Origin: Anaerolineae bacterium
GTDB taxonomy: Bacteria; Chloroflexota; Anaerolineae; Promineifilales; Promineifilaceae
Direction: 5' to 3'
Length of the DNA: 39,132 nt
Assembly: GCA_015486215.1 (NCBI GenBank)
Contig: WFSA01000129.1
Coordinates: forward strand, 1 to 39,132
Positions 8,264 to 16,837 of this stretch are shown here, one piece after another. The notes below the pieces were generated by a model that made no database searches, was not told the origin of the DNA, and saw nothing but the letters and a program-made list of their open reading frames with translations. The translations under genes and the position numbers were made by a program. Position 1 is the first letter of the stretch. Every line of letters starts with the position of its first letter.

Positions 8264-10393
8264 ATGTCAAAAAAGGATGAACAAATTCCGCCGCCGACAT
8301 GGGATGAAACCCTGATGAAAGCCTTATCGCCATGGTCAATTGAGATTGTGGGCGGCGGGATTTTTTTGCTGGCGATGTTACTGCTTCTCAGCTTGCCGGG
8401 CTGGGGAGAGACGGGGGTGATGGTGTGGGTGGTGGCCCCGTTCCGCACCCTTTTTGGCTGGGGGGCGTACCCCGTGCTGCTGCTGACTGCTTTTGGCGGC
8501 GTTCACATTATGCTGCAACGGGTAAAACGGCCGTATACCGTCACCGCCGCCCATCTCATCGGCATCGAACTCATTCTCCTCAGTTTGCTGCCCCTCACCC
8601 ACGCCGTCAGCGATGCGACTTTGACCGATGCGTATGCGGGCAAGGGGGGCGGGTTGGTCGGCTGGGCGTTGTCCGAGCCGCTGATCTCTTTTTTGGGCAT
8701 CTTTCTAACAGGGTTGTTTTATCTGCTCTTGCTCACTTGGGGGCTGTTTCTCATTTTTTCCTTTACATGGGCTGATCTTTTGCATGGATTGAACATGATC
8801 TCCTTGCGGTCTCGCATGTGGGCGCACCGTATCGCCCCGCAAGAAGGGGAAGAACGGCCGTCTATCACCCCCATCCCGCCGCCGCCCGCGCCCGTCGCCG
8901 TTATCCCGCCGCCCATTCAGCGCAACCCTCGCCTGCCGCCCATCTCCCTGCTGGAAGAAGGAGTGCAACAGGTGATGGATGAGGCCGAAGTTGATCGCAA
9001 AACCACCCTCATCGAGCAGACATTGGCCGATTTTGGCTTGCCTGTGGAAGTGACAGAAGTGCATCAAGGGCCGTCTGTCACCCAATTTGGACTGTTGCCC
9101 GGTTATGTTGAAAAGCCTGCGCCCGATGGCGGTGTGCAGTTGATGAAAGTTCGTATCAATCAAATTTCTGCATTGCGGCGGGATTTGGCATTGGCTTTAG
9201 CCGTCACCCGCCTGCGCGTGCAAGCCCCTGTGCCGGGACGCGGCGTGGTCGGCATCGAAGTGCCAAATGACGAGACGGACATCGTGCGGTTGCGGACATT
9301 GATAGAAACGGCCGTTTTTCACAAACTCCACTCGCCGATGGCGGTCGCTTTGGGGCGCAGCATTTCAGGCGATCCTGTGGTCATAGATTTGAGCAAAATG
9401 CCCCATCTTTTGATGGCTGGCACGACTGGCTCAGGAAAATCGATCTGCATCAACGGCATGATTAGCAGTCTGCTCTTCAATAACACCCCGCACGATTTGA
9501 AATTAATCATGATCGATCCCAAAAAAGTGGAGCTAATCCGCTTCAACGGCGTTCCCCATCTTATCGGCACTGTTGAGGTGGAGGCAGATCGGGCGACGGG
9601 TGTTTTGCGCTGGCTGACGGCCGAGATGGATCGCCGATATGAATTTTTCACCAAACACCGCGTTAAGAATTTACAAGAGTTCAATCACGTCGCTGCTTCG
9701 TTGGAAGACGTGAACCATCTGCCCTATATCGCGGTGTTTATAGATGAGTTGGCCGATTTGATGTACACCTATCCGGGAGAAATTGAACGGTTGCTGACTC
9801 GTCTAGCGCAGATGGCGCGGGCGACAGGAATCCATTTGGTGGTGGCGACACAACGGCCGTCTACCAATGTCATTACCGGCCTCATTAAAGCGAACTTCCC
9901 CGCCCGCCTCTCCTTTTCCGTCGCCTCTAACACTGATTCCCGCGTGATATTGGACGCGCCCGGCGCGGAGCAGCTGCTGGGCAAAGGGGATATGCTCTTT
10001 TTATCGCCAGAGGCGGCATCTCCTGCGCGTATTCAAGGCGTTTGGGTCAGCGATATGGAAATTGAGCGCATCGTCGCCCATTGGCAGCAGGCAATGCCCG
10101 AAGCCGCCCCCATGTCCGCCCCGTGGGAGAGTCTCATCGCCCGCCATGCGGTGCTGGATGAGACGGACAGCATGTTAGAGCAGGCGATAGCCATCGCCCA
10201 AAAGCGGGATGAGCTTTCCACCTCCTATTTGCAGCGGCGGATGCGTATCGGTTATCCGCGTGCGGCGCGGTTGATGGAGCATTTGTATGAGATGGGATTG
10301 GTTGCCGACCCTAAACAGGGAGGCAAAACGCGCAAAACATTTGTGGATGAAGGGGATGAAGACCCATTGGCAAAATATATTGATGAAAAATAG
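8264..10393 (+). CDS. ftsK: FtsK/SpoIIIE DNA translocase
   Basis: A protein of 709 residues from the ATG at 8264; a TTG 15 bp upstream is less likely. Four membrane helices span about 25-180, and a short Pro-rich linker lies near 205-225. The alpha-beta motor follows, with Walker A GTTGSGKS near residue 386 and Walker B IAVFIDELADLM near 490. The C-terminus (about 640-690) is a gamma-type winged helix (TSYLQRRMRIGYPRAARLME). FtsK hexamers pump chromosomal DNA at the division septum and coordinate terminus segregation. The short linker makes it closer to SpoIIIE-size proteins than to E. coli FtsK. No strong SD is visible, and the region just upstream is MITE-derived. The gene stands alone, with argJ 420 bp downstream. 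Confidence 0.92.
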   Translation: MSKKDEQIPPPTWDETLMKALSPWSIEIVGGGIFLLAMLLLLSLPGWGETGVMVWVVAPFRTLFGWGAYPVLLLTAFGGVHIMLQRVKRPYTVTAAHLIGIELILLSLLPLTHAVSDATLTDAYAGKGGGLVGWALSEPLISFLGIFLTGLFYLLLLTWGLFLIFSFTWADLLHGLNMISLRSRMWAHRIAPQEGEERPSITPIPPPPAPVAVIPPPIQRNPRLPPISLLEEGVQQVMDEAEVDRKTTLIEQTLADFGLPVEVTEVHQGPSVTQFGLLPGYVEKPAPDGGVQLMKVRINQISALRRDLALALAVTRLRVQAPVPGRGVVGIEVPNDETDIVRLRTLIETAVFHKLHSPMAVALGRSISGDPVVIDLSKMPHLLMAGTTGSGKSICINGMISSLLFNNTPHDLKLIMIDPKKVELIRFNGVPHLIGTVEVEADRATGVLRWLTAEMDRRYEFFTKHRVKNLQEFNHVAASLEDVNHLPYIAVFIDELADLMYTYPGEIERLLTRLAQMARATGIHLVVATQRPSTNVITGLIKANFPARLSFSVASNTDSRVILDAPGAEQLLGKGDMLFLSPEAASPARIQGVWVSDMEIERIVAHWQQAMPEAAPMSAPWESLIARHAVLDETDSMLEQAIAIAQKRDELSTSYLQRRMRIGYPRAARLMEHLYEMGLVADPKQGGKTRKTFVDEGDEDPLAKYIDEK

Positions 10394-10527
10394 CGCGACC
10401 GCTGGGTCGCCCGCTATAGGGAAAGCGTAAAAGTGTAAAGGAAGATTCTCTGCACCTGAACCATGTCGATTGCCCATGCAGGTATGGCAGTTGTAAGGCC
10501 ATTTCTAAATTTAAATCACCCAAAATT
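10394..10527. other. Gap after ftsK: one hairpin, no gene
   Basis: GCGACC-GCTG-GGTCGC at about 10398-10413, with outer TAGCG/CGCTA pairing, follows the ftsK stop but has no T-run. It could be a weak terminator. Nothing coding is seen before the family B repeat. Confidence 0.4.
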
Positions 10528-10647
10528 GTAATTACTCAGCCTATCAATTATTTCACCATAAAGAAGCAAGGATCACAAAGAAAATCTTAAAAAACTTCGT
10601 GTTCTTCCTGTCTTTGTGGTTAATTTGGACAATGGCTGAGTAGTTAC
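10528..10647 (+). repeat. MITE family B, copy 1, complete, 8-bp TSD
   Basis: A 120-bp element with ends GTAATTACTCAGCC and GGCTGAGTAGTTAC. The interior contains ATCACAAAGAAAATC and CTTTGTGGTTAATTTGGACA. The exact duplication CCAAAATT flanks it (10520-10527 and 10648-10655). Confidence 0.92.
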
Positions 10648-10669
10648 CCAAAATTTTGATTGTCATTAG

Positions 10670-10750
10670 TAGGCGGGAATCTATTCCTCGAAAACATATG
10701 GATTCCCGTCTTCACGGAGCCTGCCCTCACGAAGGTGGGGGAATGACAAA
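10670..10750. repeat. Imperfect palindromic repeat of the GGATTCCCG type
   Basis: GCGGGAATCTATTCC and GGATTCCCG form an inverted repeat, followed by a second GTGGGGGAATGACA segment. It resembles dispersed extragenic palindromes of many bacterial genomes. Only this copy is in the window. Confidence 0.45.
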
Positions 10751-10813
10751 CGTGTAATTATTTTTTATGAATGGCCTAAAAAAATAAAATAGACCCTTAT
10801 CAAGAGGAACAGA

Positions 10814-12028
10814 ATGAAGATACTTATGAATGGCGGCGTGACTAGCGCGACAGGATTTATGGCAGCGACGGCAGTTGCCGCTATAAAATATGAAAATCGG
10901 GACGATCTGGCACTTGTTGTCAGCGAAAAAATATGCAATGGGGCGGCGATGTTTACGCAAAATCAGGTCGCCGCGGCCCCTGTTTTGGTGGATAAAGCGG
11001 TGATGGTTGAAAACAAAGGGCGTTTACGTGCTGTCCTCATCAATGCGGGCAACGCGAATGCGTGTACAGGCTACATTGGACAAGAAAATGCGCGTCAAAC
11101 ACAAGAGCAGGCTGCCGCCGCCCTTCATTGTGACCGCGATCAAATTCTCGTCATGTCTACAGGGGTGATCGGCGTGCAGTTGCCGATGGATAAGATGGAA
11201 GCTGGTATCGCTGCCGCCGTTCCCTGTCTCTCGTCTGCTAATGGCAATGCCGCCGCCCAAGCGATTATGACGACGGATACAGTGCCGAAAGAGAGCGCGG
11301 TCTCGCTTCAAATTGGTGATGAAACGATCCGTATCGGCGGGATGGCAAAAGGGGTGGGGATGATTCATCCAAATATGGCGACGATGTTGAGTCTTATCAC
11401 GACGGATGCTGATATTGTGCCAGAACTGTTGGAATGGTATTTGCGAACGGCCGTTTCGCGCAGCTTCAATCGCATATCCATTGATGGCGACAGCAGTACC
11501 AACGACACCGTTTTACTGCTTGCCAATGGGGCGAGCGGGGTTACAGTCGGGGCGGGGGATGCTCGTTTTCAGGAAGGATTAACGGCCGTTTGCACCACAC
11601 TTGCCCATAAAATCGTGCGTGATGGGGAAGGGGCGACTAAATTTGTCGAAATCCACGTCAGCGGCACGACTGATGATGAGCCTGCCCACACCATCGCTAA
11701 CAGTATTGCCACCTCCCCCCTTGTCAAGACCGCATTTGCGGGCAGTGACGCGAATTGGGGGCGCATTATGATGGCTGCCGGCCGCGCAGGTGTTTTATTC
11801 GATCAACATCAAACGGCGTTATGGATTGGGGGGGAGAGTGCAGACGAGTTGTGCCTTGTTGCCGATGGCACGCCGACGGCGTATGCCGAAGCGGATGCGG
11901 CCGCCATCTTTACTCAATCTGATTTCAAAATCCATCTTATTATCGGCGCGGGAAACGGCCGTAGCACCGTTTGGACATCCGATTTGACGCATGAATACGT
12001 CAGCATTAATGCCGATTATCGTTCGTGA
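10814..12028 (+). CDS. argJ: Bifunctional ornithine acetyltransferase / N-acetylglutamate synthase ArgJ
   Basis: A protein of 404 residues, the usual ArgJ length. It carries the family landmarks: an N-terminal GGVTSATGF-like start, INAGNANACTG (oxyanion region), STGVIG, and the autocleavage block MAKGVGMIHPNMATML. The chain is expected to be cut before Thr190 of this block, and that Thr becomes the nucleophile of the beta subunit. The C-terminus contains SDANWGR and the family-typical DLTHEYVSINADYR ending. ArgJ moves the acetyl group from acetylornithine to glutamate in the cyclic arginine pathway, and can also use acetyl-CoA if bifunctional. No other arg genes are adjacent. A GAGGAA SD lies 8 bp before the ATG. 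Confidence 0.95.
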   Translation: MKILMNGGVTSATGFMAATAVAAIKYENRDDLALVVSEKICNGAAMFTQNQVAAAPVLVDKAVMVENKGRLRAVLINAGNANACTGYIGQENARQTQEQAAAALHCDRDQILVMSTGVIGVQLPMDKMEAGIAAAVPCLSSANGNAAAQAIMTTDTVPKESAVSLQIGDETIRIGGMAKGVGMIHPNMATMLSLITTDADIVPELLEWYLRTAVSRSFNRISIDGDSSTNDTVLLLANGASGVTVGAGDARFQEGLTAVCTTLAHKIVRDGEGATKFVEIHVSGTTDDEPAHTIANSIATSPLVKTAFAGSDANWGRIMMAAGRAGVLFDQHQTALWIGGESADELCLVADGTPTAYAEADAAAIFTQSDFKIHLIIGAGNGRSTVWTSDLTHEYVSINADYRS

Positions 12029-12074
12029 GTGTATGAAGGGTAAGTTGTGGGGAAATCTGCGGATAATTCTTTTA

Positions 12075-12122
12075 CCTACCCATTTAAGCTGCTGATTTTA
12101 ATGGGCAACTTAAATGGGTAGG
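12075..12122. repeat. 14-bp inverted repeat after argJ
   Basis: CCTACCCATTTAAG pairs perfectly with CTTAAATGGGTAGG around a 20-bp loop. No T-run follows on the plus strand, so it is either a weak terminator or a small palindromic element. Confidence 0.6.
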
Positions 12123-12133
12123 TGATTGGGGTG

Positions 12134-12208
12134 CTCAAGACTTGACAAATTTTATCACGAGTATCATTAGGAAAATTTGTCAAGTCTCTCCAGAATACTG
12201 AGAAGATA
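12134..12208 (-). repeat. MITE family A, copy 5, truncated
   Basis: It keeps the GACTTGACAAATTTT arm and the complete CCAGAATACTGAGAAGATA end, but it has lost the outer left end and about 15 bp of the centre. It abuts a family B copy directly. Confidence 0.8.
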
Positions 12209-12325
12209 TTTACTCAGCCTATCAATTATTTCACCATAAAGAAGCAAAGATCACAAAGAAAATCTTAAAAAACTTCGTGTTCTTCGCATCTTTGTGGTTA
12301 ATTTGGACAAGGGTTGAGTAGTTAC
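12209..12325 (+). repeat. MITE family B, copy 2
   Basis: TTACTCAGCCTATCAATTAT through GGTTGAGTAGTTAC, near-identical to copy 1 over its length. The outermost left bases are replaced by the abutting family A copy. No TSD is detectable. It ends 7 bp before the Ig/LysM gene stop. Confidence 0.88.
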
Positions 12326-12331
12326 AATTTT

Positions 12332-14416
12332 TTAATGGTTGGCATCAAGGCAGGATGATGCTTGTGGAACATTGATATATTGGCCGACATAGATGCGCGG
12401 CGGGTCGCCTAGCTGTGGATTTTGTGCCAATAAAGTCTCTACTGTCGTGCCAAGTCGCATAGCGATAAGGCTTAAACTTTCGCCGCAGCCAGTTTTGTAC
12501 ATATTGCCTTCTACTTTGCCGGGCGGGTTGGGGGTAGGACAGCTAAACGGTTGATATTCACTTGTTGCAACTGGTGCTAACACCATTGGCTGGGCTGGGT
12601 TGGCAACGGAAATATCGATACTTTCGCTGATGCTGTTCTGGTCACCCTCTTCGCGGATGCTTAGAACATGGTCTCCTGGAGGCAGGGAACAGTTACAACT
12701 CCAACTGCCATCCTCTTGCACAATGGCGAATCCGACTACTTCGCCGTCTTCAATGATTTCCAATGCGGCTGATGGACGGCCGGTTCCAGCGAATCCTGTC
12801 AGGAAATTGCCATTATCATCTTGATTTTGTCCTAATATAATTGGTGCAGATGAGGAGGCTGTACTACCACTTCCTTCACTTCCTTCGCTTGTGTCAGATG
12901 GTGTGTCAGATGATGTGTCACCACCATCTTTTGCACTGGCAGAGAAGTATTGCCAATCATGCGCCAATCCTTGTCCTGTATATTGCCAACGGCCGTTTTC
13001 ATCGGCGGTAACAGTGGCGATGAGAGTCCCATCGTCACCGTATAGCTGCATTTCGCTATTGGGCAGAGCCATTCCAGACAAGAGTGTGCTGTTGGCTCCG
13101 TCCCCTTTTGCGGCGATCAACGTGGTGGGGGTGTCAGCATCGAGGTTGTCAGCGATGCGTGTGCGGGCGTAAAATTCGTGTTCGCCGCTTGTGACTTGTG
13201 GGTTGTATTGCCAACGGCCGTTTTCATCAGCAGTGACAGTGGTGACTAGCTCGCCATCTATGTAAACTTCTACATCTGCGTTGGGAATGGCGGCTCCTGT
13301 TAATAATAGATCGTTGGAATCATCATTAGCCGTTATCATTAAGGGGGCGGTTCTATTCCACTCTGAATCGCTCATCGCAGAGGTGCTGGCTGCTGAAGAG
13401 ATTGGGGGGAAGTTGATGGCAAAAGAGTCTTCGGATACGACGGCACCATCACTATCTGTCATGCGAATGGTGTAGCTATGTTCGCCTTCATTTGCGCTGT
13501 CTTCAAGCTCAAATGTCCAATTCCCATTGGTGCAAACTTTGGCATCGCCAAGTTGCTCGCCATCCCGTTCAATCTGAACAAAGAATCCCGGTTCCCCGTG
13601 ACCAGACCCTGTGAGCATACCCGATGTGAGACCGCTTGCATTGGCCGCCGCATTATTCAGCGTGACATCGGTGATGGTAAGGGCGTGTACTTCTACGACT
13701 GGCGCATCTTTGACAAGCATTTTGCCAGATGAGGTTGAACTTAGCTCATTCCCTTTGCTGTCGAGCGCGTGAAGGGTGAATTCATACTCTGTGCCAGCTT
13801 CAACTGTTGATGGTAACTCCCAGTTGCCGTCAGCGTCAACAACGGCCGTGCCTATGGAACGGCCGTTTTGCATCAATTCAACGGTGGAACCGGGCGTTCC
13901 CGTTCCATTTAATACAAGATCACCCGCTTCTGGATTCTCTGGCAAGGAGAATGCGGGCGGAGCATATACGGTTAATGTGCCCGCACTATCAGGCGAGGAA
14001 GTGATAGAATTACCATCATCCTCAACCGCTTCTACTGCTATCTCATGCTCGCCAGCTTCGACGGGAGCTGTTATTGACCATTTTTTATCAGTGCCGACAA
14101 CGGCCGTTCCAACAACTTCCCCGTCGCTCAATAGCCGCACTTTTGAACTCGGCGAACCTGTCCCCGTGAAGGTAAAATCATCCGCCAATACCGCATCATC
14201 TGGCATATCTAGGGTGGGAGCATTGATGACTGGCTCATCAGCGGCTGGCTCGGTAGTAGGATGTTCGACGACAGGGGGTTCTTCGGTTGAAGGGGTGTTG
14301 CCGCAACCGCGCAGAAGCATTATGAGTGTAATCATAAACAGTATGATTAGGATTACCCACTTGAAAAGACTATAACGGCGCACAGCGGCCGAGTCTATAA
14401 AACCATCATTGTTCAT
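12332..14416 (-). CDS. Membrane-anchored Ig-like repeat protein with C-terminal LysM domain
   Basis: A protein of 694 residues. A short cytoplasmic N-terminus is followed by one hydrophobic helix (about 19-36) ending in RGCGN. Cys38 is a poor lipobox because of Arg at -2, so a plain membrane anchor is more likely. About six tandem Ig-like modules follow, each with a GxxxGTAVV-like strand, an (N/D)G(R/N/K/S)W turn and an AGEHE-like strand. A Ser/Thr/Asp-rich spacer lies near 490-515. Residues about 637-687 form a LysM peptidoglycan-binding domain (GCGESLSLIAMRLGTTVETL). It probably projects from the membrane and grips peptidoglycan as a structural or adhesive protein. No catalytic domain is seen. 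The SD AAAGGAAT precedes the ATG. The gene stands alone among MITEs. Confidence 0.8.
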   Translation of the reverse strand: MNNDGFIDSAAVRRYSLFKWVILIILFMITLIMLLRGCGNTPSTEEPPVVEHPTTEPAADEPVINAPTLDMPDDAVLADDFTFTGTGSPSSKVRLLSDGEVVGTAVVGTDKKWSITAPVEAGEHEIAVEAVEDDGNSITSSPDSAGTLTVYAPPAFSLPENPEAGDLVLNGTGTPGSTVELMQNGRSIGTAVVDADGNWELPSTVEAGTEYEFTLHALDSKGNELSSTSSGKMLVKDAPVVEVHALTITDVTLNNAAANASGLTSGMLTGSGHGEPGFFVQIERDGEQLGDAKVCTNGNWTFELEDSANEGEHSYTIRMTDSDGAVVSEDSFAINFPPISSAASTSAMSDSEWNRTAPLMITANDDSNDLLLTGAAIPNADVEVYIDGELVTTVTADENGRWQYNPQVTSGEHEFYARTRIADNLDADTPTTLIAAKGDGANSTLLSGMALPNSEMQLYGDDGTLIATVTADENGRWQYTGQGLAHDWQYFSASAKDGGDTSSDTPSDTSEGSEGSGSTASSSAPIILGQNQDDNGNFLTGFAGTGRPSAALEIIEDGEVVGFAIVQEDGSWSCNCSLPPGDHVLSIREEGDQNSISESIDISVANPAQPMVLAPVATSEYQPFSCPTPNPPGKVEGNMYKTGCGESLSLIAMRLGTTVETLLAQNPQLGDPPRIYVGQYINVPQASSCLDANH

Positions 14417-14501
14417 TTTATTCCTTTGGGTTTAATGTAATTATTCAGTATTTTCTTAAATTTATAGGAAAGAGGACATGGTTCATTTTATACGAAATGA
14501 T

Positions 14502-14608
14502 GTATCTTCAAATCGTGGATAAGACTTGACAAATTTCATCAGCACTTTATTTTACACGAGTATCATTAGGAAAATTTGTCAAGTCTCCCCAGAATACTGA
14601 GAAGATAC
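14502..14608 (-). repeat. MITE family A, copy 6, 8-bp TSD
   Basis: A 107-bp copy with left end GTATCTTCAAATCGTGGATA (a few bases lost) and right end ACTGAGAAGATAC. The exact duplication GAAATGAT lies at 14494-14501 and 14609-14616. It sits about 90 bp upstream of the Ig/LysM gene start. Confidence 0.92.
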
Positions 14609-14629
14609 GAAATGATCTCTACACTTTAT

Positions 14630-14692
14630 GGGCGGACACAAGGCCGCGCCCCTACAATTTACTCCTGTAGGGGCGACCTTTATGGTCGCCCA
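14630..14692. repeat. Imperfect palindrome, TAGGGGCGACC type
   Basis: GGGCGGACACAAGGCCGCGC and CCCTACA are mirrored by TGTAGGGGCGACC and GGTCGCCC. The right half alone is a small hairpin. Single copy here; it looks like a dispersed extragenic palindrome. Confidence 0.5.
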
Positions 14693-14834
14693 ACCACGTA
14701 CCCACTTGTAAAGATGATTTTCACCATTTTGAACCATGTCGGAAAGAGTTCTAAAGCCCGCTCTTTCTTCACTTTCTTATTTTATTTGGTAACTACTCAG
14801 CCTATCAATTATTTCACCACAAAGAAGCAAAGTG

Positions 14835-14946
14835 AGTATCTTCTCAATAAATCGTGGACAAGACTTGACAAATTTCATCAGCACTTTATTTTACACGAGT
14901 ATCATTAGGAAAATTTGTCAAGTCTCCCCAGAATACTGAGAAGATA
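14835..14946 (-). repeat. MITE family A, copy 7, nested in C/B
   Basis: GTATCTTCTCAATAAATCGT through ACTGAGAAGATA. Flanks are CAAAGTGA and CAAAGTAT, an 8-bp duplication with two changed bases. The right copy overlaps the first bases of the family C element, so A went in after C. Confidence 0.85.
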
Positions 14947-14951
14947 TCAAA

Positions 14952-15074
14952 GTATCTTCTCAAAAAATTGGAGACATGAGTACAGCAGATTTGGAAAAGA
15001 ACAGATTGACTCGACTGACGCAATTTGTTCCTTTCTTAATTTGTTGTACTCACCCCGAAATATTGAGATGTTAC
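14952..15074 (+). repeat. MITE family C, copy 1, nested in B
   Basis: GTATCTTCTCAAAAAATTGG through CCCCGAAATATTGAGATGTTAC, 123 bp. The inner arms GGGGACATGAGTACAGCAG and TTGTACTCACCCC are related inverted sequences. GAAGCAAA of the host B element is duplicated (about 14823-14830 and 15075-15082). Confidence 0.88.
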
Positions 15075-15183
15075 GAAGCAAAGATCACAAAGAAAATCTT
15101 AAAAAACTTTATATTCTTCGTGTCTTTGTGATTAATTTGGACAAGGGCTGAGTAGTTACTTTATTTGAAAGCAAAAATTATAT

Positions 15184-15852
15184 TTATCGTGAATCTTTGA
15201 AGCGATTATGCCATTCAGTCAGTTTATTCCATTTGCCTGTGGCGGCAATACGTGCCTGCTCAGGCCATGTTTCATGGAGATTATGTTGTGACAGTCTGAA
15301 TCGATCACCTGCGTCATGCAGAATTTCTGAAATACGCTCTGCGCCAGTATTTGCTAGATCATCAAATGTCTTGATGTCATTATCATGTAACAGCCCCTTG
15401 ATTTTGGGACCGATTCCCCAAATACGAGTCAAGTCATCAGGCTCACGGTTTGCTTTGGCAGCAGAGGCTGCTGCTAGACATATCGCAAGTTCGCCGCTGG
15501 TGCTGCTCAATTTTGCGGCCGTAACATGCAACTCTGCTCCTTTAGCATCAATGACAGCTTGTAATTTGGTAATATCAGCCTCCAGTGCATTAGCTCGTTT
15601 GGCTTCAACTTCTACAGCTTCCGACAAATCATCCAATTTAGCATCTTTGGCACGCAATTTATTCTCTAGAGCACGTACTTCATCTTCCAGCCCAGCCACT
15701 TTTGTTCTACACGATGAAAGGTCTGCCAGAGCGGCGGCTAATTCACGATCTGCGTTACTGTTTACACGGCGTGAACGCCAATAAAAATAATCAATTAGAA
15801 ATTCAATAGCCCAACCAACAATAATGCCGATTACAAAACTAAGCCAATCCAT
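15184..15852 (-). CDS. Membrane-anchored coiled-coil protein with helix-hairpin-helix domain
   Basis: A protein of 222 residues. A single N-terminal membrane helix (about 3-22) is followed by a charged, heptad-rich coiled coil (about 35-125). The C-terminal domain (about 138-215) contains DDLTRIWGIGPKIKGLL, TFDDLANT and WPEQARIAATGKWNKL. This domain is the helix-hairpin-helix type also found at the ends of some ribosomal-protein L21-like and NuoE-like fusions (DUF4332-like), and the IGPKI hairpin is typical of DNA-backbone contact. It may tether nucleic acid or a complex to the membrane. The function is not established. SD GGAGG lies 8 bp before the ATG. It is isolated between MITE clusters. 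Confidence 0.75.
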   Translation of the reverse strand: MDWLSFVIGIIVGWAIEFLIDYFYWRSRRVNSNADRELAAALADLSSCRTKVAGLEDEVRALENKLRAKDAKLDDLSEAVEVEAKRANALEADITKLQAVIDAKGAELHVTAAKLSSTSGELAICLAAASAAKANREPDDLTRIWGIGPKIKGLLHDNDIKTFDDLANTGAERISEILHDAGDRFRLSQHNLHETWPEQARIAATGKWNKLTEWHNRFKDSR

Positions 15853-15916
15853 TTACTTCCTCCATATACCATCAAATAAAAATAAGGGAATAAGTCGTTT
15901 ATGCGCTATAACTGCA

Positions 15917-16033
15917 GCTTCTCAAAAATCTGGGGGAATACGTATTATCGGAAAGTGGAGTTCCAAATACTGAATAAGAGCAGGTTACAGGAATTCCGAT
16001 TCTCGTAATACATCTATAATACCGAGAAGATAC
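15917..16033. repeat. Diverged relative of MITE family A/C
   Basis: The left end GCTTCTCAAAAATCTGGGGG resembles family C and the right end ACCGAGAAGATAC resembles family A. The centre is unrelated. No TSD is seen. Probably an old copy. Confidence 0.45.
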
Positions 16034-16123
16034 GATTAATGACATAAATAATCGCACGTTAGCACTCTTCTAATTTCGAAAGGGCACGCTCTATTAGGGC
16101 GTGCACTTCTGCATGAGTCTGCC

Positions 16124-16231
16124 ATCATATAAATTGAGTGGACAAGACTTGACAAATTTCATCAGCACTTTATTTTACACGAGTATCATTAGGAAAATTT
16201 GTCAAGTCTCCCCAGAATACTGAGAAGATAC
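16124..16231 (-). repeat. MITE family A, copy 8
   Basis: It matches family A from GTGGACAAGACTTGACAAAT to ACTGAGAAGATAC. The outer left end is altered (ATATAAATTGA), and no clear TSD remains. The left boundary is approximate. Confidence 0.8.
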
Positions 16232-16542
16232 GGGAGTACCTTAAATGAGTATTTACTAATACTCATTTGTACGAATTGTCACAAAGATGAGACGTTTATG
16301 AGTATATATAAAATCAAAGATAGTGCAATGATGTTTTTGGGCTTAATTAGTACACATTGGCGGAAGTTCTCCAGCAATTATCGTAGGTCAATTTTGTAAA
16401 ATTGACCGTGCAATTTTACAAAATTGACCTACAAAAAATCCCAAGGAACTTAGGCCAAGCAGTACTAGAGCAGTTGTAGCCAAATTGATGAAACTAGAAG
16501 GAAGGCTTGTAAATAATTATGGTCAAGGTGAGCGGCATTGGC
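16232..16542. other. Gene-free stretch with two perfect palindromes
   Basis: AAATGAGTATT-TACT-AATACTCATTT lies at 16243-16268. A 22-bp perfect stem, GTAGGTCAATTTTGTAAAAT... with a six-base loop, lies at 16383-16432. No convincing coding frame is seen: the only open frame starts inside the MITE end. The palindromes are either protein-binding sites or remnants of small elements. Confidence 0.65.
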
Positions 16543-16663
16543 CTAGTACAGCACCAATCAAATATTGATGGATGGAGTAAGGGCTTTAGCCGATACAGGA
16601 TCGATTAAAGCCTCTACTCCTATTGAATTTTAATCCATCAATATAACATTGGTACTGTACTAG
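16543..16663. repeat. 121-bp palindromic element with CTAGTACAG ends
   Basis: The ends CTAGTACAGCACCAAT and ATTGGTACTGTACTAG are inverted repeats of 16 bp with one mismatch. The interior also mirrors itself (ATTGATGGAT / ATCCATCAAT and GAGTAAGGGCTTTA / TAAAGCCTCTACTC). No flanking duplication is evident. It looks like a MITE unrelated to A, B and C. Confidence 0.7.
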
Positions 16664-16711
16664 TGCCTGTTACCTGAAAGTCCAAAGTTAAAAAAATTGC
16701 TAAAAAACAGT

Positions 16712-16739
16712 TTGCATAAGCCCTGCACTCCGTTATAAT
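16712..16739 (+). promoter_or_regulatory. Promoter of tRNA-Val
   Basis: TTGCAT (16712-16717), 16 bp, TATAAT (16734-16739, perfect -10). The tRNA begins 14 bp downstream. Confidence 0.7.
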
Positions 16740-16752
16740 TCCCGCCTTGTTG

Positions 16753-16829
<77 letters not shown>

Positions 16830-16837
16830 CTTTCAAG

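Larger units (their letters stand above)
14789..15159 (+). repeat. MITE family B, copy 3, interrupted by C and A, 8-bp TSD
   Basis: The left part (14789 to about 14830, GTAACTACTCAGCC...) and the right part (15075-15159, ...GGCTGAGTAGTTAC) are one family B element. Its outer duplication TTTATTTG is at 14781-14788 and 15160-15167. A family C element lies inside it, with inner duplication GAAGCAAA, and a family A element sits at the left end of C. Confidence 0.9.

Noticed and set aside
14576-16399. Open frames starting MSSLPRILRRY (at 14576, 14915, 16199 and, on the other strand, 34967)
   Set aside because: They all begin inside the family A end, which happens to be open in one frame, and run into unrelated DNA without conserved protein features. 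They are shadows of the repeat.
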